Notes: a model not told the origin generated them from the letters alone. Positions 1 through 10,035 are shown, counted from the stretch's first letter. The stretch: 64,000 nt of DNA from Cytophagaceae bacterium ABcell3 (GCA_030913385.1 CP133159.1:3494584-3558583), one strand, 5' to 3'. Numbers and translations: made by a program.

Positions 1-145
1 TTAAAATTAATTTATAACCTATCAAACTTATTCACCTGATCAAAACATATGAACAAAGCTAAAGTTTGCAGCAAAAGAAAATTGATATAAACACTAACTG
101 TCAATAATCATTTTTTTGCAAGTTTAGGAATGCTACCTTTGGACA

Positions 146-715
146 TTAAAGCAACTTCATTGAAAAAGTCAGGACGTATATTAAAGCCAGTAAAACAATA
201 AATACAAGTACCCTCTTTTCATCAAAGTTGTACCTAGACCATAAATTGTCATTATACATAATTGTAAAAATCAAAAAACAAAGGCCAAAATTATAGAACT
301 GTAGCACTTGGTCAGGCACTTCAAAAAATACTAAAGGAGAAAGGGCAATGAATATACCTGTTAAAAAGGTAATCATTTCGAAATTTTTATACTTAACACT
401 TTCTTGAATAGACCTGAATAGAATCAATAAACCAAATAAAGACATAAAACCAGTACCCACGTATATCAATATTTGGCTGATTTCAGGGTCGAGCAGTCCT
501 AGGCTACCAAAAATCCTTGCAGAAAAACCAACAAAAAACACCCGGTACAAATGTTTTTCCGCTACGATAAAATAGGCAAGTAACAAAAACAAAAATAAAG
601 ACTGGAATACATACCAAAAAAATGGCGCATCTGTAAAATAAAGTAGGAAAAAACTTAAAACAATACCCCCTACAGTCAGTTGTTCAATCCGGCTAATATT
701 CTTTTTCACGGTCAT
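146..715 (-). CDS. Hypothetical multi-pass membrane protein
   Basis: I do not recognise the family. The product is about 189 residues and almost entirely hydrophobic, with roughly six to seven predicted membrane spans separated by short charged loops and a basic N-terminus (MTVKKN). An in-frame TTG lies four codons upstream at 727, but the ATG at 713-715 is the more natural start. It is divergent from the PagL-like gene at 799, so the ~80 bp between them probably holds both promoters. It is an integral inner-membrane protein of unknown role. Confidence 0.6.
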   Translation of the reverse strand: MTVKKNISRIEQLTVGGIVLSFFLLYFTDAPFFWYVFQSLFLFLLLAYFIVAEKHLYRVFFVGFSARIFGSLGLLDPEISQILIYVGTGFMSLFGLLILFRSIQESVKYKNFEMITFLTGIFIALSPLVFFEVPDQVLQFYNFGLCFLIFTIMYNDNLWSRYNFDEKRVLVFIVLLALIYVLTFSMKLL

Positions 716-798
716 AGTAGTTAACAAATGGCAATATTAAACATATTCTGTAACACATGTAACGTCAAGTTTCATATTTTATCAAAGCATCTAAGCAT

Positions 799-1893
799 AT
801 GTATAAAATATTTTTATATGTTATAGTCCTAATTGTCTTGATGCCAAACTGTTCTACAGGACAGGTAGAGGATACTCCTAACCCCTCAGGTCTTACCATA
901 AATTTAAACCACCTGTCTGGGTTCATTTATGAACACTCTGAAAAGATGGCCCACCTAACAGACCAGTACCCCACTGCTTTTGAGCTTGACATAAACAAAC
1001 AAACCTATGGCAACCGCCCCTGGCAGCAGCTTTACAATTTCCCTCAATTTGGCGTTTCTGTCCATTACTTTAACATGGACTCAGAGAAACCATTAGGCGA
1101 TATGATTTCTATAACACCCTATTTCAACCCCATACTATACCGATCATCCGGCTTAATTGTGAGCTACCGTATTGGGCTGGGAGGAAGCTATATCAGCAGG
1201 GGTTTTCATCCTGAAAGCAACCCTGACAACGTGCTTATCAGCAGCAGGTTAAATTTTTCTCTTTACGGCAACATCAATATCAGAAAATATCTTTTTAAAA
1301 ACCTTCATGTCAATGCTGGGGTAAGCTTGATTCATTACTCAAATGGTTCTTTTAAGACACCAAATCTTGGCATTAACATACCTGCTATCCATGTTGGGCT
1401 TGGCTATGGCCAGCAGCCGCAAAAAAGCTTTCATGAAGACGATATGTCTGCCCATGAAAGGACATATTATTTTAACCTGATAAGTAATTTTGGGATTAAA
1501 GAATATAGGACACCTGGAGGAGACAAATTCCTCAATATGAGTGGATGTATGTTCGTCAGCAGAACCTTGAACCACAAAAGCAGTATTACGGCAGGACTGG
1601 ACCTCTTTTATAATGGAACCTACATTTTGCTTGCCAATAACCCAGATCCAGATGATTTAGTTTACCAGCTAACATCAGGTATTACTGTGGGGCATGAACT
1701 CACTGTTGCCAGGCTATCTATGCTGACACAAATGGGTATTTACATTTATGATCCGCTGACCCCAACACCGCCAGTTTACCAAAGGTACTACTTGAGGTAC
1801 TTTTTTACCTCCAACCTAAATATTGGCGTGGGACTCAAAACACATTACGGATATGCCGACTTTGTAGAATGGGGACTGGGCATTCGGCTTTAA
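799..1893 (+). CDS. Acyloxyacyl hydrolase / PagL-like lipid A 3-O-deacylase
   Basis: Probable outer-membrane beta-barrel esterase that removes a 3-O-linked acyl chain from lipid A. An N-terminal signal sequence (about residues 1-21, ending ..NCSTGQ) is followed by alternating amphipathic strands. The family signature is visible at residues ~177-190: HYSNG followed by PNLGIN, where His179 and Ser181 match the PagL catalytic His-Ser pair. At 364 residues it is longer than proteobacterial PagL (~170), but this length is typical of Bacteroidota members annotated as acyloxyacyl hydrolase. It stands alone. The assignment rests on the motif and barrel pattern; the substrate is inferred. Confidence 0.75.
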   Translation: MYKIFLYVIVLIVLMPNCSTGQVEDTPNPSGLTINLNHLSGFIYEHSEKMAHLTDQYPTAFELDINKQTYGNRPWQQLYNFPQFGVSVHYFNMDSEKPLGDMISITPYFNPILYRSSGLIVSYRIGLGGSYISRGFHPESNPDNVLISSRLNFSLYGNINIRKYLFKNLHVNAGVSLIHYSNGSFKTPNLGINIPAIHVGLGYGQQPQKSFHEDDMSAHERTYYFNLISNFGIKEYRTPGGDKFLNMSGCMFVSRTLNHKSSITAGLDLFYNGTYILLANNPDPDDLVYQLTSGITVGHELTVARLSMLTQMGIYIYDPLTPTPPVYQRYYLRYFFTSNLNIGVGLKTHYGYADFVEWGLGIRL

Positions 1894-1971
1894 CCTAGGA
1901 CCTGCTGAAAAAGCCACAAGCATGCGTTGTGGCTACATTACGCATGGTCTTACATGAAAGTATATTGGAAT

Positions 1972-1995
1972 ACCTTAAATATGCATTAGAACTTT
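1972..1995. repeat. Half copy of dispersed palindromic repeat
   Basis: The core AAATATGCATTAGAACTT is shared with the complete palindromic copy at 9993-10035 and the half copy at 19872-19897. It lies between the PagL-like gene and the ISL3 element. Confidence 0.6.
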
Positions 1996-2015
1996 CAATT
2001 ACCTAGAAAAAATAA

Positions 2016-3290
2016 GGCTCTATGTGGAATACTGTGGGTAATTGAATTTCAATTTAGAGGAAATAAAGTAAATCATGTTGATAAAATTTGTAATATTCCG
2101 ATATCCACGAGCTCTTCTTTTAGCTAGTTGTATTTTGCTGTTAATCCCTTCCATGACACCATTGGCAATCTGGGACTCGACATAATTGGTAATTCCTTGC
2201 CAGTGGGACTTTATTGTGTTTACAAACTTCTTGAAGGCATACAAGCCTTCCTCTTCAACAAGGTCACACCAGTAAGCCAAGAAAGCAGAGCCCTCTTCTT
2301 TTGTTTTAAACTCCCAAAAGCTCTGAAATAAGGTCTTTAACCGATAAGCCTTCCCAATAGTTGGTAACAGTTCAATAAGTACCTGCCGGTCCTGCTTCTG
2401 TTTAGCGCTAAGTTTGTGTGTGGACTTTAATAGCGTGTATTTGTGTCCTTTAAGTATTGAGTGTTCTCGGACTTCTCGCTTACGTACATCGTCCATAGCT
2501 TCATTAAGCAGTTTGACTACATGAAATTTATCAAATGTTACCGAGGTGTTAGGAAAATGTTCGAGCATGCCTGCGATAAAACCTGTAGACATATCAATGC
2601 ATGCGTCGGTAATTGACAGATGTTCAACACCCTTTGCTTTTAAATGGTCTTTAATTCTTCCGATAGTGTGCCGATCCTTGCCTGGAGTAACATGAATCAC
2701 ACGGCGAGTAGCCAAATCTGCTGCTACGGTCACATAATCATGTCCTTTTCTTACAGAAGTCTCATCAATACCCAATTGGGTCACCGAGCTTTGATCATCT
2801 GCCCGATAGGCAATTTGTATCCAGTAGTTAAATATATTCCATATGCGCTGTGGGTACTCATTCACTAAATCAGCTGCTTTGTTCACGGGCATCTCTCGCT
2901 CAATCAAAGCCATGCTAAAAGCCTCAAACAACAAAGTAAAACCACTTCCTTTTCTAGCCCACGGCACTTCCACGGTTTTTACCTTTCCATCCGTTGTTTT
3001 GATTCGAGGGACTTTGCAATGAAGATAACATTCATGTTCAAAAAAATTGAGGTGACGCCAAGTCCTATATTGAGTATCATGAACTTTACTTTCTGGTTCA
3101 AATACGAAACCACGCTCAAAGCTAATGGTTATATGAAGTTCTTGTTTACCATTGGATGCTTCCTGAAACCTAACATCGGTTACCGACCAAGGCTTTGTTA
3201 ACTGCAAAGCCAATTGAAATATTTCGATACTGTTCATTTTGTAAAAATAACTACATTATATCACCTTTCCACAGTAAATCATATAGACCC
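2016..3290 (-). mobile_element. ISL3-family insertion sequence with intact ends
   Basis: A complete 1275-bp element. The left end begins GGCTCTATGTGG and the right end, read inward on the other strand, begins GGGTCTATATGA; about 17 of the first 22 positions match, including TACTGTGG. Both sides carry the identical 8-bp sequence AAAAATAA (2008-2015 and 3291-3298), the target-duplication length known for ISL3. The single transposase gene is intact and its stop codon lies inside the left inverted repeat. Perfect duplication plus an open gene points to a recent insertion. Confidence 0.93.
2020..3237 (-). CDS. ISL3 family transposase
   Basis: A 405-residue DDE transposase. The first acidic residue lies in LGIDETSVRKG (~residue 156), the second in the segment ITDACIDMSTGF (~210), and the glutamate in the C-terminal GVMEGINSKIQ segment (~365), which is the ISL3 arrangement (DDE_Tnp_ISL3). 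A short N-terminal region precedes it where longer members carry a zinc finger and helix-turn-helix. The frame is uninterrupted and fills the space between the inverted repeats, so the enzyme should be functional. Confidence 0.93.
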   Translation of the reverse strand: MNSIEIFQLALQLTKPWSVTDVRFQEASNGKQELHITISFERGFVFEPESKVHDTQYRTWRHLNFFEHECYLHCKVPRIKTTDGKVKTVEVPWARKGSGFTLLFEAFSMALIEREMPVNKAADLVNEYPQRIWNIFNYWIQIAYRADDQSSVTQLGIDETSVRKGHDYVTVAADLATRRVIHVTPGKDRHTIGRIKDHLKAKGVEHLSITDACIDMSTGFIAGMLEHFPNTSVTFDKFHVVKLLNEAMDDVRKREVREHSILKGHKYTLLKSTHKLSAKQKQDRQVLIELLPTIGKAYRLKTLFQSFWEFKTKEEGSAFLAYWCDLVEEEGLYAFKKFVNTIKSHWQGITNYVESQIANGVMEGINSKIQLAKRRARGYRNITNFINMIYFISSKLKFNYPQYST

Positions 3291-3324
3291 AAAAATAAAC
3301 TTCAATTCAGGATTAATGACAAAA

Positions 3325-3362
3325 AAAAATGGCCACTTCTGCATTCCGAAGTGGCCATTTTT
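3325..3362. terminator. Bidirectional intrinsic terminator
   Basis: A perfect 15-bp stem (left arm 3325-3339, right arm 3348-3362, core ATGGCCACTTC) with an 8-base loop has A-runs on the left and T-runs on the right. It lies 24 bp beyond the stop codon of the minus-strand S46 peptidase gene, so it would terminate that gene and insulate the IS. Confidence 0.85.
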
Positions 3363-3385
3363 ATGGTATTATGTATTATGCTTAT

Positions 3386-5578
3386 TTAGTCAACTTCCTG
3401 AGGAACGGCTTCTTCCATTTCTTCAACCTCAGCCTCTTCATCTGCTTCAATCAAAGTCATTTCCTCTATCAGGTGGGTTGCCCCGGCAAATTTATCTACA
3501 ATAAATAATACATAGCGGATATCAGTAACAATACAGCGCTGCAATTCAGGCTCAAAAACCAAGTCACCGCTCATGGCTTCCCAGTTTCCATCAAAAGCAG
3601 TTCCGATCAAATGACCTTCTGCATTTATTACAGGGCTACCAGAGTTACCACCAGTAATATCATTATTGGTAATAAAACATACCGGCACAGTACCATCGCT
3701 TTCATAACGCCCAAAGTCGTTGTTGTCATGCAACTCCTTTAGTTTGGCAGGAACAATAAACTCTTCACTGTCTGGATCTTCTTTCTCCATAATACCTCTT
3801 AGCGTCGTACCATGTAAGTACTTAACACCGTCTCTTGGATAATAACTTTGTACAGTACCATAAGTCAAACGCATAGAAAAGTTTGCATCTGGATACATGT
3901 TTTTCCCTTCTTTCAACTGTTTCAATGCACTAAGGTATACACGCTCCTGTTGACCCAAAGCCATATACACACCACCCAAAACAGGTCCGGCTTTTTCACG
4001 GAATTCCTGAATAACGGTTTGTGCCAGTTGAAAAGCTACGTCTTTTTCTAAAGCTTCTGCCGTTGGGTTATCTAGAAACGCATTCACCTTTTCTTCAGAA
4101 ACCAACATTGATTTCTTAAAAATACGGTCGGCCAAACGTTCAAAGCTCTTAGTGGTGTTTTTCTTTATTTTGTCAAATGCAGACGGATGGAATTCTTTAT
4201 CTACATCATTGTAATACATTTCAAACAAAGCCACCATCAAATTACGATCAGTTGGCGCATTGTAATTTTTGAAATGGTCTCTCATCTCATCCCTTAGTTC
4301 AGCAGTTACCGAATCTATAATTTCTTGATCCAGGTCAGCAGAAAGCACCTCATAAAACTCGTTCATCTGATAAGCCAATAGCATCACCTCTGGAGCCAAT
4401 AAAGCTTCTTCCAAATACACATAAGGAACAGTAACCTCACGGCTGGCATCATAGATCTTTTCGTAGTTATCCATTAAGTTGCCATATTTCCCCTTTCTGC
4501 TTTCATCAGCCTGCACCCATTCCATGAAAGCCTGTTCTTCTTTCTTTTTCCTGTCTATAACGTTCAGGCGCTTTACACCTTGGTTTTGACCAATAAAGTA
4601 CTTATAGTAATTACTTACCTGATAATATTTTGGAGAATACTTAATACGGATTTCTTCAGAAGCATCCATATCGGCTTTCATTACCTCCAATCTTTTTTCC
4701 CTAATCTTGATTCTAGCTGAATTTTTCAGTTCCACTACTTCTCTTAAACCTTCAGAGGTAAGGTATCTCTGGGTGTTTCCTGGATAACCAAGCACCATGG
4801 TGAAGTCACCTTTTTCTACCCCTTTTAACGATACAGGAAGATGGTGTCTTGGTTGTAAAGGAACATTGTCAGGATCGTATGCAGCAGGCTTTCCGTCAGG
4901 ACCAGCATATACCCTAAAGAAGGCAAAATCGCCGGTATGCCTAGGCCACATCCAGTTGTCAGTATCTCCTCCAAATTTACCAATAGAAGAAGGCGGTGCG
5001 CCTACTAAGCGAACATCTTCAAAAGTTTCATAAACAAACAGGTAGTATTCGTTACCACCATAGAAATCCTTAATTTCAGCATCATAGTGGGTACCCTCTA
5101 CTGCCTTACTTTCAAGTTCTTCTGTAACCGCTTGAATAGCCTGCTCATCTCCTGAGCTTGCAGCAGCCAATACTTCAGAAGTAACATCCTCCATCCGCAC
5201 TAAAAAAGTCACAGAAAGACCCTCGGTAAATTTTTCTTCCTCATGCGAAGAAGCCCAAAAACCGTCAGACAGGTAATCGTTTTCTACCGAACTGTGTGTT
5301 TGGATAGACTCGTATCCACAATGGTGGTTGGTAAGGATCAACCCTTGGTCAGAAACTATTTCACCTGTACAAAATCCTCCAAAGTTTACTATAGCATCTT
5401 TTATACTCGAATTGTTGACACTATAAATATCTTCAGGTGTAAGCTTTATGCCAAGGCGTTCCATTTCTTCAAAATTACGCTCAATTAGCAAGGGCAACCA
5501 CATCCCTTCATCTGCTTTGACCAAGTTCTGAAAACAGGTCAAGAAGATAAATGAAAGACAAATAACTCTTTTAAACAT
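3386..5578 (-). CDS. S46 family dipeptidyl-peptidase (DPP7/DPP11 type)
   Basis: Periplasmic serine exopeptidase that releases dipeptides from peptide N-termini, the typical way proteolytic Bacteroidota process extracellular peptides. A signal peptide covers residues 1-22 (..LVKA). The chymotrypsin-like catalytic residues are visible: His in TNHHCGYES (~residue 85) and Ser in TGGNSGSPV (~residue 645). The length of 730 is normal for the family. The sequence WEAMSGD just after the catalytic serine has Gly at the position that, as I recall, separates broad-specificity DPP7 from acidic-specific DPP11; that subtype is an inference. It is a single gene followed by a strong terminator. An acidic Glu-rich tail ends the protein. 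Confidence 0.92.
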   Translation of the reverse strand: MFKRVICLSFIFLTCFQNLVKADEGMWLPLLIERNFEEMERLGIKLTPEDIYSVNNSSIKDAIVNFGGFCTGEIVSDQGLILTNHHCGYESIQTHSSVENDYLSDGFWASSHEEEKFTEGLSVTFLVRMEDVTSEVLAAASSGDEQAIQAVTEELESKAVEGTHYDAEIKDFYGGNEYYLFVYETFEDVRLVGAPPSSIGKFGGDTDNWMWPRHTGDFAFFRVYAGPDGKPAAYDPDNVPLQPRHHLPVSLKGVEKGDFTMVLGYPGNTQRYLTSEGLREVVELKNSARIKIREKRLEVMKADMDASEEIRIKYSPKYYQVSNYYKYFIGQNQGVKRLNVIDRKKKEEQAFMEWVQADESRKGKYGNLMDNYEKIYDASREVTVPYVYLEEALLAPEVMLLAYQMNEFYEVLSADLDQEIIDSVTAELRDEMRDHFKNYNAPTDRNLMVALFEMYYNDVDKEFHPSAFDKIKKNTTKSFERLADRIFKKSMLVSEEKVNAFLDNPTAEALEKDVAFQLAQTVIQEFREKAGPVLGGVYMALGQQERVYLSALKQLKEGKNMYPDANFSMRLTYGTVQSYYPRDGVKYLHGTTLRGIMEKEDPDSEEFIVPAKLKELHDNNDFGRYESDGTVPVCFITNNDITGGNSGSPVINAEGHLIGTAFDGNWEAMSGDLVFEPELQRCIVTDIRYVLFIVDKFAGATHLIEEMTLIEADEEAEVEEMEEAVPQEVD

Positions 5579-5657
5579 ATTGGAATATTAAAATTAAAAA
5601 AGGAAAATATTTACCATAAAGCCGTTTTCTTGCAAAAATGTTCAAAAAAACAGGAAA

Positions 5658-6749
5658 TTATTCAACAGGCACAAAGCTCCTGCAATGCTTCTTATAAGCC
5701 TCACCAGCATATTCATAGCCATTTTCATCAGCCACCTTCCAATCTCTACATGCAGTCACTGTATCTCCTTTTGCAAAATAAGCAAGACCCATGTGATACA
5801 CTATTTCCATCCGATCAGGTTCGAGCTCTAGTGCTCTCTTTAAATCAATAACGGAAGAATCGTACTGGCCCACATATAAACGGCCGACACCCCGCCCATA
5901 CCACGCATCTACCAACTGATCATCAATATCTAACAATTTGTTATAATCTTTAATAGCATTTGCAGGATCTGACAATGCATAGTTCTTTATTTCAGCCCTT
6001 ACAAACAAAGCGCTGTCGTTTTCTGGGTATTGACTCAAAAAAACATTTAAGTCTTCAACAGCTGGTTTATACTTTTTAAGGTTTACATAAGCCATGGCTC
6101 GGTCAAAGTAAACTTCAGCGGCAGGTTCTTCGGAAAAAGCGATGTGAGAGTTATAGTCAGAAATACTTCCACGATAATCGTCAAAGAGGTGAATTCTCAA
6201 GGCTGCCCGTTCAGCATACGGGTCGGGGTTTTCAGGATTTAACTCCACCGACTCTGAAAACTTTTGGTACGCTTGGACATAAAACCCTTTTGCTTTCAAA
6301 TCTATTCCTTCTGCAAAGTATTTGTCAGAAGCAAATCTGTTCATAAAGTTATAAAAAAACACCGCAGCGACAATCAATACAGCAAATATCCCTAAGCTCA
6401 TAAAAACATGAGCCAGCTTTACACCAGGCTTTTTCTTTGCACTTGGTCTTCTGGCTTTGTATGATGCTTTTGGTTTGGGCTTTGGTTTTTCTGCATAAGA
6501 AGCCGTGGATGTACTTGAGTAGCTCCGTTGCCGTTGATACATTTGCCGCAAGTCATACTGCTTACGCTTTCTAGGGTCAGAAAGCACTTGGTAGGCTTCG
6601 TTTACCTTCTTAAAATGCTCCTCAGCAAAAGAGCTCCCAGGATTTTTGTCAGGGTGATATTTGACAGCAAGTTTTTTAAAAGCAGCTTTTATCTCCTCTT
6701 GATTGGCAGTAGGAGAAATCCCTAAAATTTGATAATATGTAAATTGCAT
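5658..6749 (-). CDS. J-domain protein with TPR repeats, membrane anchored
   Basis: The N-terminal 65 residues form a DnaJ domain with the HPD motif (KYHPDKNPG), the site that stimulates DnaK ATPase. A basic, serine-rich linker follows, then one membrane span (~residues 111-130, [15 protein letters not shown]) and about five tetratricopeptide repeats to the C-terminus. It is not the general chaperone DnaJ, since the Gly/Phe and zinc-finger regions are absent. The ATG start at 6747-6749 overlaps the dprA stop (TGATG), indicating translational coupling; a TTG one codon upstream is less likely. Probable role: local recruitment of DnaK at the membrane. Client unknown. Confidence 0.85.
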   Translation of the reverse strand: MQFTYYQILGISPTANQEEIKAAFKKLAVKYHPDKNPGSSFAEEHFKKVNEAYQVLSDPRKRKQYDLRQMYQRQRSYSSTSTASYAEKPKPKPKASYKARRPSAKKKPGVKLAHVFMSLGIFAVLIVAAVFFYNFMNRFASDKYFAEGIDLKAKGFYVQAYQKFSESVELNPENPDPYAERAALRIHLFDDYRGSISDYNSHIAFSEEPAAEVYFDRAMAYVNLKKYKPAVEDLNVFLSQYPENDSALFVRAEIKNYALSDPANAIKDYNKLLDIDDQLVDAWYGRGVGRLYVGQYDSSVIDLKRALELEPDRMEIVYHMGLAYFAKGDTVTACRDWKVADENGYEYAGEAYKKHCRSFVPVE

Positions 6750-7855
6750 CAAGAAGTAAATTTATACTTTTTTCCAGGTAGCTGCTTAATAACATTTCTA
6801 CATTCCAGCCCTAACAATACGGACGCCAGCCTGCTAAGTGATATTTGGGACTTCCAGCTAATTTCATCCACATGAAGAAACTCTACACCGGCAAGCAATT
6901 CCAATATACAGTTTTCATCGTCCGTATATAATGCTCTATCCCAAGCACAGTTATTAACTTTAGGAGCACTTTGGTCTAGATCCCAATTTAACAAATATTC
7001 AATATCTTTAACGCCTGTATAAATACTAGCCTTATGTTTTTTAATTAGGTTGTTACAACCAGAAGAATATTCTTCGCCGATTTTTCCTGGAACAGCAAGT
7101 ACCTCCCGGTTGTAGTCATTGGCTATTTCTGCTGTAATTAAAGCTCCGCCAGAAACTGCTGCTTCTACCACTATGACCGCATCGCACATGCCTGCAATAA
7201 TCCTGTTCCTTGAAGGAAACCGGTGTGCGTCAGGCTCTGTGCCAAATACGTACTCACTCAAAACCCCACCTCTATCCTGCATTTTTAACGCTGTAGATTT
7301 ATGCACAGGAGGGTAAATCCTATCTACACCAGTGGCCATCACTCCTATAGTAGGCAAACCACATGCCACAGCGGCTTTGTGGGCACAAATATCTACACCG
7401 TACGCCAAGCCACTAACAATAAGCGGCTGATGAGGCATAAGGTCATTTACTATTTTCTGCGTAAGTTCTTTGCCATAGTCAGTAGCCCGCCGTGTGCCAA
7501 CAATGCCGATAGACTTACTATTATTTAAATCGGCATTACCCTTATAGTAAATCAACACGGGTGCATCATTAATCTGGCGCAGCCTTACCGGATACTCCTT
7601 GTCCGTATAAAAAAGCAGTTTCACATTTTGCTGCTCTGCTTTTTTCAAAATTTTTTCGGCCTCCGGAAAAACTTTTTTCTCGATTATGGCCATAGCATGT
7701 TTCTCCCCTATACCCGGTATCCTTAAAAGCTTACCTTTAGGATATTTGAAAACCTGCTCTACCGAACCACAATAACTAACTAACTGTCTTGTTAAAGAAC
7801 TTCCTATTCCAGGAATAAGCCCAATGGCTACTTCAAAAAATTTACTATTGTTCAT
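6749..7855 (-). CDS. dprA: DNA-processing protein DprA (Smf)
   Basis: Loads RecA onto incoming single-stranded DNA during natural transformation. An N-terminal helix-hairpin-helix/SAM-like region (residues ~1-60, with [10 protein letters not shown]) precedes the Rossmann-like DNA_processg_A domain. Diagnostic stretches are [12 protein letters not shown] (~115), [28 protein letters not shown] and [18 protein letters not shown] short C-terminal winged-helix DprA_WH domain ends the protein. The 368-residue length is typical. It overlaps the upstream T9SS gene by 11 bp and the downstream J-domain gene by one base. Confidence 0.95.
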   Translation of the reverse strand: MNNSKFFEVAIGLIPGIGSSLTRQLVSYCGSVEQVFKYPKGKLLRIPGIGEKHAMAIIEKKVFPEAEKILKKAEQQNVKLLFYTDKEYPVRLRQINDAPVLIYYKGNADLNNSKSIGIVGTRRATDYGKELTQKIVNDLMPHQPLIVSGLAYGVDICAHKAAVACGLPTIGVMATGVDRIYPPVHKSTALKMQDRGGVLSEYVFGTEPDAHRFPSRNRIIAGMCDAVIVVEAAVSGGALITAEIANDYNREVLAVPGKIGEEYSSGCNNLIKKHKASIYTGVKDIEYLLNWDLDQSAPKVNNCAWDRALYTDDENCILELLAGVEFLHVDEISWKSQISLSRLASVLLGLECRNVIKQLPGKKYKFTS

Positions 7856-9608
7856 GGTCTCTCAGCAAAGTAAGAACCCCTTTATAATGTTCCCAAAAAT
7901 CGTATTTGTCAAATCCTTTTATTTTCACATGCCAATAGTATACACCGTCGCTACTGTTCATTCCGTCCCATGCATCTTCGGGGTCTTCAGAATAAAAAAC
8001 ACGGCTCCCCCATCGGTTATATATGCTCAGGCTAAACTTACTATAGTCTTTTGCGCCTATTTTAAAGGTGTCGTTTAAACCATTCCCATCAGGTGTAAAT
8101 AAGTTAACTGCCTGTATTTCTGGCTTACAGTGAGAAATATAAACAGAGTCTCTAACAGTACACCCTCCTACTGGTGTCACCTCTACCCAGTAATGACCAG
8201 GCCTGGTAATATTAATTTCATTTTCCCTTTCACCTGTGTTCCAAAGGTAATTATAGTCATTATCATGATGTGTCGCAAGTGCTTCTTTGTTTCCTTCACA
8301 AAGTTCAAAAGGTTCACTGACAGAAACAACTGGCAGTGGAACAGGAATGACATCTACCCACATCGAGTCTTTTCCGATACAACCATTGGCATCAGAAACA
8401 GATAAATAATAAGTAGAGGGCACTTCAGGGGACACGACAGCAGTTTCGCAACCAGAGGCAACCTGTCTATCATTTTGTAGCCACTGATAGTTATATGGAG
8501 GCAATCCTCCAGAGGCCGCAGGAGTTGTCCCAATTTCAACCTCCTGACCTATGCAAATTTCTTTGTCATTGCCTGCGTCTGCATTAGGCAAAGGATTTAC
8601 CGTTACCCTTACCTCATCATAAGAAAAGCAATTATCCTCAGGATCTCCAGCTTTTAATGTATATAGATAATTTGCCGGCTCATGACCATTGGCTTGGGGT
8701 CTAACAGTAGGGTTTTGAAGGCTAGAGGCTTCATCAGGCAAATTCGGCGACCATTCAAAAACATAGTTTTCAGGATAGTTTTGGTCACCCCCTAACCTTA
8801 CCTCTTCGCCATCACAAATAACTTGGTCTTCACCTGCGTCTGCATCAACAGCGGGTGTTTTTCCTTCAATACTTACATTTTTTATAGAATGGTTGTCTGC
8901 CCTACCACCGGTAGAAGCAGAAAATCCGAAGTACCCTTTATAATTTAAATCATAAGCACCTTCCAGCATCAAGGTTCCATTCAAAAACACCTTCAATTGA
9001 CCATTATCATAGTCAACCCTGGCGGTGTTAAAGGAACTGCTCCTAAGGCCGCTTACCCGCTCCACTCGATGTAGCTCACTGCACTCATCATAGTCTACCG
9101 TACCATCTCCGTAAAAAATCTGTATTTCAGGATTTTCACCTTCACAAAAAGCAGGTGAGGATGTAGAGTAATCATTATCTACCCGGTTGTTATAAGTATC
9201 AAAAACTACGGCCAGTCCTCTGGGGAAAGCAGGCAAACCGACTTTGCTTCCATGCCTCAAATCTTGCTCTTGTGGCAATTCCCTTAAAAAAGAAAAAGCC
9301 AAACCATCAGCGCCATTACCATCAAATATCCTGAAGTCAAATGTTACCCTCCACCGCTGACAGGCACCGGCATCGAAAGGTAGACTGAAGAAAGCCCCGC
9401 CAGCCCTATCTAATCGGCTATTGTCCACCAAAATTACTTCAGGACGTATATCGCCACCTTGTGTAGAGCCAGTATAAGCTTCTCCCATCAAATGCCATCC
9501 CTGTACAAAAATATCCGGCCAGCCTTCCAAGGAAGCAAATTCATTAAGCTGTGAATAGCCAAACCTACTGAACAGCAGTAGAAAGAAAAGTATAAATATA
9601 CGTTTCAA
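7845..9608 (-). CDS. T9SS type B secreted protein with L-type lectin-like domain
   Basis: Secreted or surface protein. Signal peptide, residues 1-19 (..FGYS), then a legume/L-type lectin-like jelly roll (~20-250; note GLAVVFDTYNNRVDND), three Ig/PKD-like modules with recurring ADAGEDQVICDGEEVRLGG-type openings, and a gliding-motility-associated C-terminal domain (~495-587; NLFTPDGNGLNDTFKI, YNRWGSRVF, WDG). That domain is the type B sorting signal for T9SS export. No ATG exists near the signal peptide: the start is a TTG at 9606-9608, three bases after the merR stop. Likely adhesin or carbohydrate-binding surface protein; ligand unknown. Confidence 0.88.
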   Translation of the reverse strand: MKRIFILFFLLLFSRFGYSQLNEFASLEGWPDIFVQGWHLMGEAYTGSTQGGDIRPEVILVDNSRLDRAGGAFFSLPFDAGACQRWRVTFDFRIFDGNGADGLAFSFLRELPQEQDLRHGSKVGLPAFPRGLAVVFDTYNNRVDNDYSTSSPAFCEGENPEIQIFYGDGTVDYDECSELHRVERVSGLRSSSFNTARVDYDNGQLKVFLNGTLMLEGAYDLNYKGYFGFSASTGGRADNHSIKNVSIEGKTPAVDADAGEDQVICDGEEVRLGGDQNYPENYVFEWSPNLPDEASSLQNPTVRPQANGHEPANYLYTLKAGDPEDNCFSYDEVRVTVNPLPNADAGNDKEICIGQEVEIGTTPAASGGLPPYNYQWLQNDRQVASGCETAVVSPEVPSTYYLSVSDANGCIGKDSMWVDVIPVPLPVVSVSEPFELCEGNKEALATHHDNDYNYLWNTGERENEINITRPGHYWVEVTPVGGCTVRDSVYISHCKPEIQAVNLFTPDGNGLNDTFKIGAKDYSKFSLSIYNRWGSRVFYSEDPEDAWDGMNSSDGVYYWHVKIKGFDKYDFWEHYKGVLTLLRDHEQ

Positions 9609-9611
9609 GAT

Positions 9612-9950
9612 CTAGGGCAAGTTATTTCTTAATTCAACTAAAAACGATTTAATTTTCTCAAGAGAATAAATCATTTCGGCATTATCTTTCACTTTGTCTT
9701 TTTGCACTTTAATAATTTCATTAGCCCCCTGCAAGGTATAACCTTTCTCTTTGACCAGGTGATAAACCAGTTTGATATTCTTGATATCTTCACTGGTATA
9801 TTGACGGTTTCCCTTACTATTCTTTCTGGGTCTTATTATTTCAAACTCCGACTCCCAAAAGCGAATAAGGGATGTGGCGACCTTAAACATATCTGCCACT
9901 TCACCTATGGTATAATACCTCTTTTCTATATTTTTCTCTTTATAAGGCAC
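9612..9950 (-). CDS. MerR family transcriptional regulator
   Basis: A 112-residue protein consisting of a MerR winged helix-turn-helix (~residues 10-78). Visible are YYTIGEVADMFKVATSLIRFWE for the recognition region and the wing RKNSKGNRQYTSEDIKNIK, followed by a short dimerisation helix. It has no effector domain and no cysteines for metal sensing, as in the small MerR regulators common in Bacteroidota. The start is a GTG at 9948-9950; no in-frame ATG precedes it. The T9SS gene begins three bases after its stop, so the two are probably co-transcribed. Confidence 0.85.
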   Translation of the reverse strand: MPYKEKNIEKRYYTIGEVADMFKVATSLIRFWESEFEIIRPRKNSKGNRQYTSEDIKNIKLVYHLVKEKGYTLQGANEIIKVQKDKVKDNAEMIYSLEKIKSFLVELRNNLP

Positions 9951-9992
9951 TACTTTTCCTTGAACTTATAACATTAGCCAATGAATATATTA

Positions 9993-10035
9993 AACCTGAA
10001 ATATGCATTAGAACTTCTATTGCATAATCCAGGTT
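9993..10035. repeat. Complete 43-bp imperfect palindrome, dispersed repeat
   Basis: The arms AACCTGAAATATGCATT and AACCTGGATTATGCAAT (read from the opposite strand) agree at 14 of 17 positions, around the near-palindromic loop AGAACTTCT. Half or variant copies occur at 1972, 18236, 19233-19303, 19872-19897 and 26455. It sits in the intergenic space upstream of merR. It is not an intrinsic terminator because it lacks a T-tract. Confidence 0.75.
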
